DNA from: Protopterus annectens
Lineage: Eukaryota; Chordata; Ceratodontiformes; Protopteridae
NCBI RefSeq assembly: GCF_019279795.1
Contig: NC_056739.1
Coordinates: 16,563,292 to 16,627,291, forward strand
Reading direction: 5' to 3'
Length of the DNA stretch: 64,000 bases
Positions 30,916-41,814 of the stretch are shown here, piece after piece. Within the stretch, counting starts at the first letter, position 1, and every line of letters begins with the position of its first letter. Position numbers and translations under genes: made by a program. The notes beneath the pieces are model-generated. The model had not been told where the DNA came from, did not search any database, and saw only the letters and a program-made list of their open reading frames with translations.

Positions 30916-32654
30916 CAATCGTTTGTAATTGACTCCCAGCTTGATAGGTGCTCCGATAGTCTCCCCCCGACTGCCTCCAGAGAGGGACAGTCAGGCAAGC
31001 CCTCAGGGCTGTTGCGCGGGTCCCTCAGAGAAGGGTTCTCTAGACCCGAAGTTACGCGGGCCCCCTCTGCCTCTGGGCCGGCGTCCACCTTGTCCTCCTC
31101 TGCCTCTAGAGGACGAGTTGTCCGCAGCAGGACGGGATTGCTGAGATTTCTGGAACCACAGCTTCTTTTGCCCCCTCTGATTCCTGGAGAAGGATCTTTG
31201 GGGTTCGAGAAGCGGACTCCAACGGCCAACAGTGTCTTCCCATCCTTCTCGCTTTGGACTAGCGTGTCGCGAACCGATGAACCAAATAAGGCCGAACCAT
31301 CGTAAGGGGCGTTCGCGAAGGACGCCTTGAAGGGATCCGTGAAATCGCAGAGGCGGAGCCAGGAGTGCCGTCGCAAAACTACTCCCGCTCCGCTAGCTCT
31401 AGCAGCTCCTTCCGTGGCATGAGAAAGAAGCCGCATAGATGTGTTTGATATGGACTTTAGAGTGGCCATTCGGGTCTCAAAAACCTTTTTGTCTGAGACC
31501 GAGATGGACTCCGGAGGGGCTGCAGCGTATTCCTTAATTAAGTCACGCTGTAGCCTGATAGTGTGTGCCATGTAGTTCAGCGACCTTATAGCAAAGGTTG
31601 CTGAAGCAAACATCCGCTTCCCAATACGGTCCAAAGCCCGGGACTCCTTGTCCGGCGGATGGACCGAAGAACTTTCTTGGGCAAGTCCTTTCTTAGTGGC
31701 AGCCGCCACCAACATAGCATCCACTGGTGCGCCTTTGGACCACGAAGGTCTATCAGAGGGAGGGCTGAGGACCTTATCCGGGCGTCTAGGGATAGGCTCC
31801 ATGGTGTCGGGCTCCTTCCAAGCCCTGGTGGTAATTAGGTCCACCAAGGGATCGGCTGGGGGGGACACCCAGGAGGTAGATGGGCCTGCCTCAAAGGCCT
31901 CCAGAAATACGGACTCGTCCATGGAGGGCTTTTGGGCCGACCACCCCCCTCTTATACGCAACATCTCCATGATGTCTCCAAATGAGACATCTTCAGGGGG
32001 TGACCTTGGGGAACCCTCCGTATCCTCCAAATCCGTATCCGTGGTAATGGACTCGGGGGAGTCCAGGTGCCTCCTTTTGCACTGGTGCTTCCGAGGCACC
32101 TCTTCGGCGGGGCTGTCCGAAGAGGGCTCGTCCACCATTTGGTGTTCCTCCCTGGGAACTAACTGGAGGCTTTGGGCAGGCTGTCCTGATGGACGGATGA
32201 GCGAAGACAGACCCTGATACAGTGGGGGCACGGGTGGATCCGAAGGCCCGGTCGGGGACCTGGATGACCTCGACAGTACCCTCTCCACTACCTCAAAGGC
32301 CGAGGGAGATTCACCATCACCAGCCTGAGAAAGTAACCTCCTCGGCTCCGAGGTAAGGATCGGGGTCGGAGCCGAAGCAATCGGATCCGAGGCAGCAGTG
32401 CGCTCCGGCCCCATCGGCGCCGAAGACACAACCACTCCCTCGGATCCGATGCTCAACCCTCGGCCCCGAGAGCTTGGATCCGACAAGCTCGAAGGCATAG
32501 TCGGCGTCGAAGACACTATCCCTGTCAGCGCCGACGTATCCCCGGATCCGAAAGGGCCTGGATCCGAAACCTCCGAGACCCGATAACGGGTCGGAGAAGG
32601 AGCTATCGGGGCAAACATGGGGGCTGCACTCCCTCCAAATCCAGCTCCAGACAA
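30915..32654 (-). pseudogene. DIRS-B gag-like ORF1, C-terminal part
   Basis: This 579-codon open stretch continues gag after the CR1 insertion. It has the Ser/Pro-rich middle, the acidic block (DTDLEDTEGSPRSPPEDVSF) and the conserved helical domain (LSHATEGAARASGAGV, FKASFANAPYDG). Beyond FSNPKDPSPGIRGGK the frame differs from DIRS-A, where an RGG-rich tail is found. In DIRS-B that basic tail is encoded in another frame near 31030-31140, so a frameshift close to 31190 has replaced the natural C-terminus. The upstream end at 32654 is the CR1 junction. Confidence 0.82.
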
Positions 32655-33702
32655 GTGACAAGTGGAGTACCTCAGGGTTCAGTCCTGGGGCCGCTCTTGT
32701 TTGGCATCTACTTCTCTGAAGTACAGGTCAACACTAAGGGACTCTGGCTAACAAAGTTTGCAGATGACTGCAAACTGGGAGCCATTATTGAATCCCCAAA
32801 TGATGTGGATACTCTACAAAAGGGCCTTACAGAAACAGATGCTTGGTGCCAGAGCCATGGGCTCAAGCTCAATGCCAAGAAATGTATTGTTATCCCCTTT
32901 GGGAAAAAACATGTATCCATGAATTACCATATAAGTGGCAGTACACTAAACACAGAAAGTGTGATAAGAGACTTGGGGACACAGGTGGACAGTGGTCTCA
33001 CCTTCGATAACCACATCGCCACAACAGTCAGGAAATCCTTCTATGTGGCACACCTCATCACGAAGGGCTTTTCATCCAGAAAAAGGAGGTCATTGTCCCA
33101 CTGTACTCATCCCTCATTAGACCCATTATAGAATACAACGCCCATTTGGTATGTACCTCTCAAGACATCTGCAACAACTGGAAAGGCCTCAGAAATACCT
33201 CACTAAAAGAATCACAGGCCTAAAGCAGATGCCCTACGCTGACCGCCTTAAAAACTCCAGCTATACTCTGTCGCATATCGTCTACTCAGAGGCGATCTCT
33301 GCTTAACATACAAGGCCATGTCAAACCCAGAGCTGTTGGACATGCTACACTTAAAGAAATCCCAATCCCTCAGAGCTACACGCTCCAGGGATCTAAACCT
33401 TGTCATCACAATAAACAAAACATGCTGGAGGGATAGGTTCCTGACCCAGAGACTCCCCAGACTCTGGAATAGATTGCCCATACATGTCAAGCAGAGTGCC
33501 TCTTTGGACCTCTTCAAAAGGAACCTTGACGATTGGATGGGAGAAAGGAAATTCACCCCAGGGATCACGTCAGTCGCCCTGCTAGACAGGGGTCCAGGAA
33601 AGTAAATAATGTGGGAAGAAATAGCCAGGGAATTGTTATGGCTAGGCTTGTATAGGCCCTAGGGCTGATAGCCTAGTACCAACCTATGAACCTATGAACC
33701 CA
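32655..33702 (+). mobile_element. CR1 LINE 3' fragment nested in DIRS-B gag
   Basis: This 5'-truncated CR1 copy lies opposite to its host. It starts inside RT (VTSGVPQGSVLGPLLFG) with an intact KFADDCKL catalytic box. It runs through the C-terminal region with frameshifts near 33120 and 33250 to the stop at about 33605. The 3' end carries two copies of the octamer acctatga (about 33682-33700). It is close to the CR1 at 1135-5778, including the RDLGTQVDS block. No target duplication is visible, as usual for CR1. Truncation during reverse transcription explains the missing 5' part. Confidence 0.87.
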
Positions 33703-34365
33703 AGGGGGGGGGGGCAAGAGCATCCCCATCTGCATCTGGGTCTGCAAAAATCTTCGCATCATCCGATCCATGTCTGCTTCTGAGATGCTTCTGGTAGATC
33801 GCGAAGAGGTAGTCGAAGCAGGCCGGGAAGGCCGCCTCGAAGACCTCGAGGGAGACCTATCCTCCTCCTCCAGCTCCGGGGAAAAGGAGGGTGAACGGAG
33901 CCAAGAGGACAAGGATCCGGAGACCCTCTCAGGAGATTTCAGAATCTTTTCAGGCGGAGCCGAGGGATGAGACTCGGCCCGCCTCTTAGAAATATGACCC
34001 TCTCTCTCTCTGTGTTTCTTCTTCTCCCTGTGGGAAGAAGAACCAGACTCCACAGAGCTAGTACCCGATAAGGGAGGTTGAGTCCCGGGTACAGCTGAGG
34101 GAGTAGCCGGCGCTGAAGCTACCGGAGTAGCCTGGATCCGGCTAGGAGAGGAAGAAGAAGCTGATTCCTGAGGGAGTTTTCCCGCCAGGATCAGCTTGTT
34201 CTTCCTGTCCCTAAGTGCCCGAGGATTAAAGGCCGCACAAATCTGGCAGGCCTCTGACAAATGTGCTGCCCCCAGACACAAAACACACTGAGTGTGGCCA
34301 TCAGCTGGGGAAAGCTTATGGCCACACTCAGTACACTTAGAAAATATAGCTTTTGCTTCAGCCAT
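33703..34365 (-). pseudogene. DIRS-B gag-like ORF1, N-terminal part
   Basis: The ATG at 34365 gives MAEAKAIFSKC, in line with the other gag copies. Two CxxC pairs follow (KCTECGHK and CVLCLGAAHL), then CQICAAFNPRAL and a Ser/Lys/Arg-rich stretch (KKKHREREGHISKRRAE, SRSSRRPSRPASTTSSRS) and the EADMDRMMRRFLQTQ helix. The frame is cut at about 33703 by the 3' tail of the CR1 fragment, and a G-run (33703-33713) lies at the junction. The leader upstream contains long G and T runs (34396-34410, 34438-34455). Confidence 0.85.
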
Positions 34366-34549
34366 AACTCTCTCACACACACACCCAAACACTAAGGGGG
34401 GGGGGGGGGAGAGATAAAATTTAAACTAAAGAGAAAGTTTTTTTTTTTTTTTTTTAAACGTGGGTATGACTAGATAAATGCTAAAAACAACACACACACA
34501 ATTTAAACTAGAAGTTAGCTTTTAGAAAAAGGAACAATCTCACCAGGCC

Positions 34550-34748
34550 AGGAGCTCTTCACTAAGAAGCAACTGTCTTTAGCCGCGGCAAAAAACGATC
34601 TGAGGTAATGTGGTTGGTAGCAAGGGATTATGGGTAGGGGGGAGGAGCTAGGAGCTCGGATCTTGAAGCTTGGAAAGCTGCCGGTCGGATCCGAGGTCGG
34701 ATCTGAGTCCCACAGGTTGCAGATCAAATGAAGTAACTGCTTCAGATC
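34550..34748. repeat. DIRS-B right inverted terminal repeat
   Basis: It reads aggagctcttcactaag, attatgggtaggggggagg, ggatccgaggtcggatctg and cccacaggttgcag to gcttcagat, the inverse of the left repeat. The L1-like LINE continues beyond. Confidence 0.9.
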
Positions 34749-35295
34749 ATATGTTATGGAAGTTTAATGAGTTGGCAGACTTTAAAATTCCATACAGAGC
34801 ACTCTACCAGGAATGCTGGGTGAACAAATAAGCGTAACTAAGGAAATAATTTTTTTTGAGCTGGGATACAGGATCTGGACTGCCTAGACATAGTAAGGCC
34901 TTGTTAAATTTAATTCCGGTGGCTGCCAAAAAGCAATTACTACAAAACAGAAATCAAAATGTATACCAACTATACTTGAAGTAGTAAATATTGTAATACA
35001 GACAAAACAACAGGGAGTGGGATCTTTAGAAAAGGGTAGGGGTAAACTACATAGCAGAAAATGGAAATTGTGGGAACAATACATGCAGAAAAATGTTTTG
35101 GAGGAGGAAGGAGGCTAAAGAGAGGACAGGAATTGAATAATTTATGTAATGCTGCTTAGATTATACAGCACATATATTGTTATATATCCTATAATGTTTG
35201 TAAACATGAACTTGTTAATATGGTTTGATTACTTTTATACAAATGTTAAGTTTGCTTATGTCACAAGTGATAATTCAATAAAAACAATTTTGGAG
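34749..35295 (+). pseudogene. L1-like LINE, C-terminal region, second part and 3' end
   Basis: This continues the LINE interrupted at 27669. The segment around 34880-34950 encodes LPRHSKALLNLIPVAAKKQLLQ, resembling the AAKxxIxxxWK block near the end of L1-type ORF2. The frame is full of stops. An aataaaa signal at about 35276 may mark the 3' end. The identification rests on weak motif similarity and on the matching strand and order with 26706-27669. Confidence 0.42.
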
Positions 35296-36945
35296 AGTCC
35301 TTCTCAGTATACAGAAATACCTCCAATATCCATGGAAAGGGTAGAGGGAATAAGGAAAAGTCCCTTGAAAGGGAATAAGGAAAAGTCCCTTGAAAGGAAA
35401 TAAAAAACAAAAGATATATATTGTCTGTTTTAAAACAAAACTAAAATATCTTTCTAATGTATTCCACAGAATTGGATCAATACCTGGAAGACCTACTCAT
35501 ATTATTTTAATGTGGGTCTGTACTGATTCCACGCAGTTTGCCTGCCACTATGTTTTGCTCTAATGGAAAGTAAAGTGCAAAGGTTAAGGCTACTGAAGAA
35601 TGAACTACCAAGCACTCAAAAATAGGCAAAATAAGGGTATGGCTTATTGTTCCCTGGCTTATTGATATACCATACTATTGTGGTGCTGTGTGCTCAGGTC
35701 TGTCTGAAAAATGTGCAGGCCTTGCACCATTACCCTCAAAGAAACTATCCTCTAAAGAAACTCTGAGGTGTCTAGAGACAGAGAGAGAGACTTGGACATA
35801 CAGAAAAACAAAGGAATACTTGTAAAAACCTATATATAAAAAGTCCCCACCAATGTAAATCCCAGAATCATGCCCAAGAGGTATTGTAATTAGACTAATA
35901 GTGCAACCCAGACGCACAGATTTTACAGGTCCCGATGAACCACAAGCATCTCTAGGGAATAAAAGCAATATGTTTTAAGGGTTGCTATTTAGCATAATGG
36001 ATATACTCTTAGAGGACTGATAGGGAGGAAGAGTTTAGAAACTGGACTCTGAGGAAGGTCTTCTATGGTGTCAAAAGCATTATGAAATACAAACCATTGA
36101 AAAAATCAGTACTGGTTAAATGACTGGTAGGTCAAATAAAGCAGAAAAACCAAAGGAAATTTTTCAGATTGGTTTTGAAGGTGGAGAAAAACTCCCCTAA
36201 CAAGAGTCTTTGTTTCCAGTGTCAGCTATTCTCCACTTAAATGACATTTAATCCCTGTGAATCTGTGACAATCAGTTGCCAAGTGGGAATGAATCGAGTC
36301 AGTTGATGGGACTGGTATTTATAAAGGCCAAAGCAAAGGCTGAAAAGGAAGGCAGATACACCTAGCTTTTCCTGAAACTGTAACTAGCCCTTCATTGGAA
36401 AGGTTTCACATGGTTCTAGTTCCTCACCAAACATTTCTTGCTGTTTTTAGGCATGTGAGAGGATTTAATATAATATCTAGGAATGTCTAAATAAACAGAA
36501 CATAAGCAGGGGTGCTAGACACTGCCTCTGCAGAAATTTATAAAACTTTCTGTTATAAATCCAAAGGGTGAAGTCTGGAAGTCAACATAAGCCTGTTACC
36601 TATCTGTTTTATGTGGACTGTAGATTGAGACAAAAACTACTTACAAAAGATTAGGAGAAATATCCTGAATTTATTGAGAACCTCCTTATGTCAGCCCAAA
36701 AGATATCTCATTCGTCCTGGAAGTAATATGAGAAAATAGATACTTCCCAAATGGATGCGAGGGTCAGAGTTTCTCAGTATCAAAGCAATGAAAAAAGAAT
36801 AGGAAAGATTCAAATCCACTTCTCTGTCAAAGTGATATTCATTTGAAAAACTCTGCTAGGAATGGTGTATGACTAACTGAAAGGAATCTGAGCCCATTCA
36901 AAATAACTCTACCCCCGGACACAATGAGAAGCATTACCTAAAAAT
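35296..36945 (-). pseudogene. DIRS-J, strongly decayed DIRS fragment
   Basis: The minus strand near 35640-35700 encodes TTIVWYINKPGNNKPYPY, matching the DIRS RNase H block (SVVWYINKQGGTRSYP). Around 35296-35340 there is similarity to the left side of DIRS-G (21450-21490). Between 35346 and 35397 a 25-bp unit (gggaataaggaaaagtccc core) is tandemly doubled. From 36000 to 36945 I see no clear frame; it may be decayed RT of the same element. Confidence 0.45.
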
Positions 36946-36954
36946 GAAAGTTAT

Positions 36955-37130
36955 GTACTTACCATAAAAATAGATCTGTGTAGTCTCATTTTCATTTGAT
37001 TTAATATTTGGGTAATCTGATCCAATCGGATCTGACCTCGGCACTTTCTGCCAGAGCTTTGGATCTGAGAATCTGATTCCTCCTCTATCCATAATTCCCT
37101 CCTTCTGTCTGAATTACCTCAGATCGCAAA
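36955..37130. repeat. DIRS-type terminal repeat
   Basis: It starts aaagttatgtacttaccata and includes ggatctgacctcgg-type motifs and tccataattccctcc, like the left terminal repeats of DIRS-A and B but more diverged. In A, B, F and H this type of end marks the 3' end of a minus-strand element, yet the coding remnants immediately to the right are on the plus strand (see findings). Confidence 0.65.
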
Positions 37131-37149
37131 ACTAAACAATATTTAAATA

Positions 37150-38885
37150 CAAGGGGATATCCAAGTATCTTTTGGATAACTTCCTGTCAGATGTCCAAAA
37201 GACAGTCAATGCCCAAATTTCTACCCTGCAGTCTACTTCTACTGTTGCTATGCGACTGCTGTCAAATGCAGCAAATGGCACAGCAAGATTATGTGGTACA
37301 AGCATTACCATGTGTTGCCATGCTTGGATATGGCTATGCAACTTCGAGGAAAGCTTCAAGACATCCTTCATTAATGCCCCTTTCAATAGTTCCACACTAT
37401 TTGGATACAAGTTAAGGCAAGACTGTCTGCCATAGTAATCCATTTCTCCACTCCTCATAGATCCTTTTCCGGGAATCAAAGTGGAACTCAGTAAACATGA
37501 TTCAGGAAAGCACAGGGTTTTCACCACAACACTCCTGGGGATAGGACCCCCCCCCCTCAAGGAAGAGGGCAAGGCAACTCAAATGGACATCATCCCAGAA
37601 GCAGAGGCAGACCACAGAATCATGTTTTCTGTGGTCTCTTCACTGAGAAATTCTACCAGCTCCCCTGAAGGGTTACCCTGCTGCTGCGTTCTGGAGGTAG
37701 TTGGTGGGGGGGGCTCTTAACTTTACACCTGCAAGCCTGGCAAATCATTACTTCCAGTTCATGCATCTTAAGGATAATCACCAGAGACTATACAATACCA
37801 TTTTTATATCCATCAAAGAAAAATTAAAAATTCCTGATGCTCCACCTGATTATTTGGAATCTGCAGCAACTGAAGTTTCAAAGTTGATAGTCATCTAACA
37901 GGTCCCCCCAGAGTAGTTACAATCTGGATTCTATTCCAGGTGGTTCTTTTTAGTTCCAAAGAAGACAGGGGACCTCAGGCCAGTATTGGATCTCAGCCAT
38001 CTCAATCAGTCAGACAGACAAAATTCCAGATGGTTATGGTGCAGTCCATATTATCTCTCTTGAGGAAGGATGACTGAATGTGCTGTATAGATCTCCAAGA
38101 TACCTACTACTATATAAATGTCCAAAGACAATCCAGGAGTTTTTGTGTTTCCATCTGGGAGCCAGTTATTACCAATACAGAGCACTACCATTCGGTCTCA
38201 TCACAGTTCCCTGGATGTTCAACATTATGGCAGTGGTGGCAGCTTACCTACGACTGCAGGAGAGCTAAGTCTTCCAATATCTAGATGATAGGCTCCTAAC
38301 AGCTACTTCCAGGGATCTACTGCTACAGCACCAAGCTTTCCTACTCCATCTTGCATATCAGTTAGCAATAAATATCAATCGTGTGATTAGCAAACTGCTG
38401 ACTACTCTACACATAGAATTCACATGGTGTTAGAGCAACATGATTCAACAAAGTGCCACACTTTCAGTATCAAGAGTATTGTTAAGGCTGATGGCTTCTC
38501 AGATACTTCAACATCCCCATCCACAAGCAAGATTGAGTCTATTTGTTAGGCCTGATGGTCTCTACCATCATGTTAGTACCACTGGCAAGATACTACATGA
38601 AAGTGTTGCAGTGGACACTGTCAGTCCGGTGGTCATAGAGTCTCCATCCACCCTACAGCAGAATCTGTTTCAGTCAAATATGTAGAAACCACATAAGTTG
38701 GTGGATAACTTCTCCATTAGTGGCAGAAGGGAGACCCTTCTGTTCACCAATTCCTGGATGCTTCCCTACTAGTGTGGGGTGCATTTAGAGGGGAAGATGG
38801 TTCAAGGGACTTGGTTACCAACAGAAACTAAACTTCATATCAATATCTTGGAGATGAGAGCAGTCTTCTTAGTATTGCAGGCCTC
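37150..38885 (+). pseudogene. DIRS-C remnant: gag end, reverse transcriptase, RNase H
   Basis: This plus-strand DIRS is in many broken frames. At 37172-37435 the conserved gag domain is seen (VAMRLLSNAANGTARLCG, FKTSFINAPFNSSTLFG). At 37750-38270 RT follows: FFLVPKKTGDLRPVLDLSHLN, LGASYYQYRALPFGLITVP. Then YLDDRLLTAT gives the catalytic box near 38280. RNase H begins at MVQGTWLPTETKLHINIL (38797-38860) and stops at about 38885, where a LINE tail begins. The N-terminal gag, methyltransferase-like segment and recombinase are missing. Confidence 0.75.
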
Positions 38886-38963
38886 TACTGAAAATGGACA
38901 TGTATCCAGTTGGACTAGCCTGATCAACAAATGTAAAATAAATAAATAAATAAATAAATAAAG
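38886..38963 (+). mobile_element. LINE 3' tail fragment with (aaat)n
   Basis: The segment ctactgaaaatggac through ctgatcaacaaatgtaaaat and a run of taaa repeats resembles 58710-58800 and, in reverse, 44567-44650. All three appear to be 3' ends of one L2-like LINE family, here cut down to about 80 bp. Confidence 0.6.
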
Positions 38964-39490
38964 TCCCTTTGGAAACGAGTCAAATGAGCAAGGTGATTCA
39001 GCTTCCTGAGTGCAAAAGTTGCTAAAGAGCAAGTCCGTTTCAGTAGTCTGTCCAAAGCCCTGGATTCTCTGTTAGTGGGATGGGCAGAAGAACTCTCTTC
39101 GGGAACTTCTTTCTTCATGGCTGCTGCTACCACCATGACATATAGTGGAAGACCTTTAGACACTACTTTGTCTTTGGAAGCTACTAGGATTCTGCCTGTT
39201 CTTTTATGGATTGGCTCTGTAACAACAGGCTGCTTCCATGCCCTCTGTGCCATAAGATCTATCAATCCATCAAGAGGGGGGAACAACCCAGGATGCAAAC
39301 GAGCTGGACCCAAAAGCTTCCAATAATATCAGAGTCGAGAGAGTAAGGGACATGGTCAAAGCCAAAGTTCCTTGGACTATTGGGTCTGACCGAGGTGTAC
39401 TGGAAGGCATAGAGTCCAAAGGAGCAACGTGTGACGAGTTGATGGGCCTGTAAGGCAGTCCCTGTACTGTCAAGGGACTGGTCCATTACA
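38964..39490 (-). pseudogene. DIRS-D gag fragment
   Basis: The minus strand (frame 39313-38924) encodes part of the gag middle region: LIDLMAQRAWKQPVVTEPIH, then MVVAAAMKKEVPEESSSAHP and ESRALDRLLKRTCSLATFAL. These match DIRS-B (LVDLITTRAWKEPDTMEPIP, MLVAAATKKGLAQESSSVHP). The Ser/Pro-rich part upstream is in another frame to 39486. The fragment is cut at 38964 by the LINE tail and has no termini, so it is a small remnant. Confidence 0.7.
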
Positions 39491-39581
39491 CCTACAGGTG
39501 CCTTACATTATCAGGCAGTGGAAGGGACGCTGGGCTTTAGCAGACTGCCAGAGGAAGGCAGCAGAGTAATACTACCAGAAT

Positions 39582-39693
39582 TGAAGGCGTGAGCCGAGGC
39601 GCTAGGGATTTGTGAATAAACCAGTGTTGAATCTTTCCTTTGGTCGTTTTATTTGGATTTGTCTTCAATTTTTTTATTTTTGTTGCTGATATA
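39582..39693 (+). mobile_element. Short Penelope-like tail with 15-bp target duplication
   Basis: This 112-bp insertion is flanked by taatactaccagaat at 39567-39581 and 39694-39708. It carries tgaaggc-gtga-gccgaggcgctag and gaataaacc, shared with the right end of PLE-1 (about 26042-26090). The 15-bp duplication has the same length as that of PLE-1. It is a severely 5'-truncated Penelope copy. Confidence 0.75.
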
Positions 39694-39708
39694 TAATACT
39701 ACCAGAAT

Positions 39709-41156
39709 GTCAGTAAGGCAGTATGTTTTTTGAACACATTGTCACACCATATGCACAAAAAATCAGAAGTCTAACATATGTCCAAGTTAAATACAATTAA
39801 AAAGCCTGACACAGATTAATGAAGGGTGAGCTGTCACTGGGCAAACACAAATAGTACCTATTTTTTTGACAAACGTTACCTATTCAAAAAAATGCATGCA
39901 CCATAATGTAAAATCTTCACAACTGTACATATGGCTGTATCTTTCACAGAGAAGTTGCATGTGTTTATATATATTTATATAGATAGATATAAAAAATGTA
40001 ACGTGTGAAAGGATGAGTCATAATAATTCTCTTCTCTCTCTTTTTAATTATACATAGAATAAATAAATATCCATAACAGTAAATAATAAATACTTTTTTG
40101 TGAGGAAGATTTTCCCAAAGGGGACTTATCTGCCAGAGAAAAAAAGCCAAAGTGCTGGCTGCTGCTGTTGTGCATCCTCTATGCTGCTTCTTCATGAGAC
40201 TGCTATAAAGTACTAAAGATTTTCCAGTCTGACTGCCGATTTTCCCTCTTCAGTGCTGTCCAATCAGCAGTCAGAATGGATCTGAGGGAGGGATCTTTTG
40301 GAAGCTGGCCAGTTACTATTGTCTTGGGTAAGACACAACCCACAGGCTACTGCAGTAGAGGAAATGATGAATGTGTGTGTATGTGATGACAGGCCAGTAT
40401 TGTGGAAGTACTGCTTGCCTGGAGTGCAGTGGGGCAACAGGTGCTTAAGCAAGTGAAAAAAAAAACTATCATTACTACAGCTCCCTGGATGATCATGCCT
40501 CCAGCTTCCTACTTCCTTCATCACTGACAAAAAAATGACCCACTGTGGTGGAGGCTCAGAACTCAAGGGGGGATAGCTGATGGTTGGCAGGCATGGAGGA
40601 GAAGACAAACAAGGAAATTAAGTATATTGACTCTATGAATTACAGCTCTCAACCAATCTGGGGCAAATCTCAACAGAATCAGGGACAAATTGATAATCGG
40701 GGGCAATCGGGGACACTTTTAAAATATTAGTTCTATTAACCCGAGACATTGGCATAATAAGAGAATGTGAATTATTACACATTTTCCAAATAATAAGTCT
40801 ATAACTCCAGTTATTGTCATTATTTATTAAGTGTAGTTCATTACCTTTTTTTCAAAAGTCACCAATTTTAGGAGGGATTAAGAGGGACAGAACTTACATT
40901 TCAGACGAAATCAGAGACAACTGAGAGGAATGCTATGAATGTTTCAAAAAGCCATATACAAATATTTTTTTTCTAATGTAAAGTATATATTAGCTCATAT
41001 TTTAACAGTATACTTTACCAATCTCATTTGCCTTCTTCTCCATTTCCAGCAACATATTGTGAATGTTTTTTTCCAATCCCTCTGATCTATAAAATGACAC
41101 AAACAAAACTTCTGTTGTAACATAAACAAAATTTACACCATTAACATATCAAGTAT
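39709..41156. other. Unassigned AT-rich sequence
   Basis: I see no convincing gene or element here. Short AT-rich runs occur (39963-39990), and short frames on both strands lack recognisable motifs. Confidence 0.5.
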
Positions 41157-41352
41157 AGACCAGTATGCAGTAACTGCAGGAAACACAGTTAATTAAAATG
41201 GGGAGTCAGTCATAATTTAATATACAGAAATGAGACCTGAACAAACTTTATATCATTAGTTGTGTTAAATACAGTACAGCATGCAGTAACTGCAGCAAAC
41301 ACATTGAACTGAAATGGGTAGTCATTCAGAATTTAATGTACTGAAATTAGAC
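41157..41352. repeat. Tandem duplication, about 112-bp unit
   Basis: The block with agtatgcagtaactgcagg and agtcataatttaat (41157-41244) recurs with changes as agcatgcagtaactgcagc and agaatttaatgtactg (41269-41352). The two copies differ enough to be an old duplication. Confidence 0.6.
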
Positions 41353-41805
41353 GGGTCGATATCATATTGTCGAAGTTTTAATACTTCGAATCACTAAAGA
41401 TCGAACTTTAGTGATCAAAGTCTTAAAACTTCGAATTGCTATTAACATTTTTAAAACAAAAAAAAGACAAACCAAAAGGCTGCAAACAGGGGGGCAAGCT
41501 CCCCTGCACCCCCCCACACCCCCTACTTAAATATATCAACTCCGAGATCGCACTTCACTGCAATACAGTGCAGAAACAGAAGATTTCAGTTTCCTACACT
41601 GTAGCGTGATCTTGGAGTTGGTATATTTAAAGAACGGGGGTGTGGGGGGCACAGTGCATCTTGCCCCCCTGCTTACACCCTTTTGTTTGTCTTTTTTTGT
41701 TTTAAAAATATTTTTATATCAATTCCAAGTTTTAAGACTTCGATCACTAAAGTTCGATCTTTAGTGATTCGAAGTATTAAAACTACGACAATATAATATA
41801 GACCT
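41353..41805. mobile_element. Foldback MITE, 453 bp, near-complete palindrome
   Basis: The left half (gggtcgatatcatattgtcg...) is the reverse complement of the right half (...cgacaatataatatagacct) almost to the centre at about 41580. The sequence aaattagac flanks it at 41344-41352 and 41806-41814, so a duplication of 8-9 bp is present. No coding capacity is seen. A duplication of this length fits hAT-like or Mutator-like DNA transposons, but the termini do not decide between them. Each arm contains an inner palindrome (tcactaaagatcgaactttagtga) and a C/G-rich block. Confidence 0.82.
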
Positions 41806-41814
41806 AAATTAGAC

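Larger units (their letters stand above)
27670..34748 (-). mobile_element. DIRS-B, best-preserved DIRS1-type element (with nested CR1 fragment)
   Basis: This minus-strand DIRS has inverted terminal repeats (27670-27850 and 34550-34748), an ICR (27931-28035), an intact recombinase frame, an intact RT/RNase H/methyltransferase-like frame and a gag interrupted by a CR1 3' fragment (32655-33702). It is inserted in an L1-like LINE without target duplication. Without the CR1 piece it is about 6 kb. Enzyme genes could still make protein, but the gag is broken, so autonomous activity is unlikely. Confidence 0.9.
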
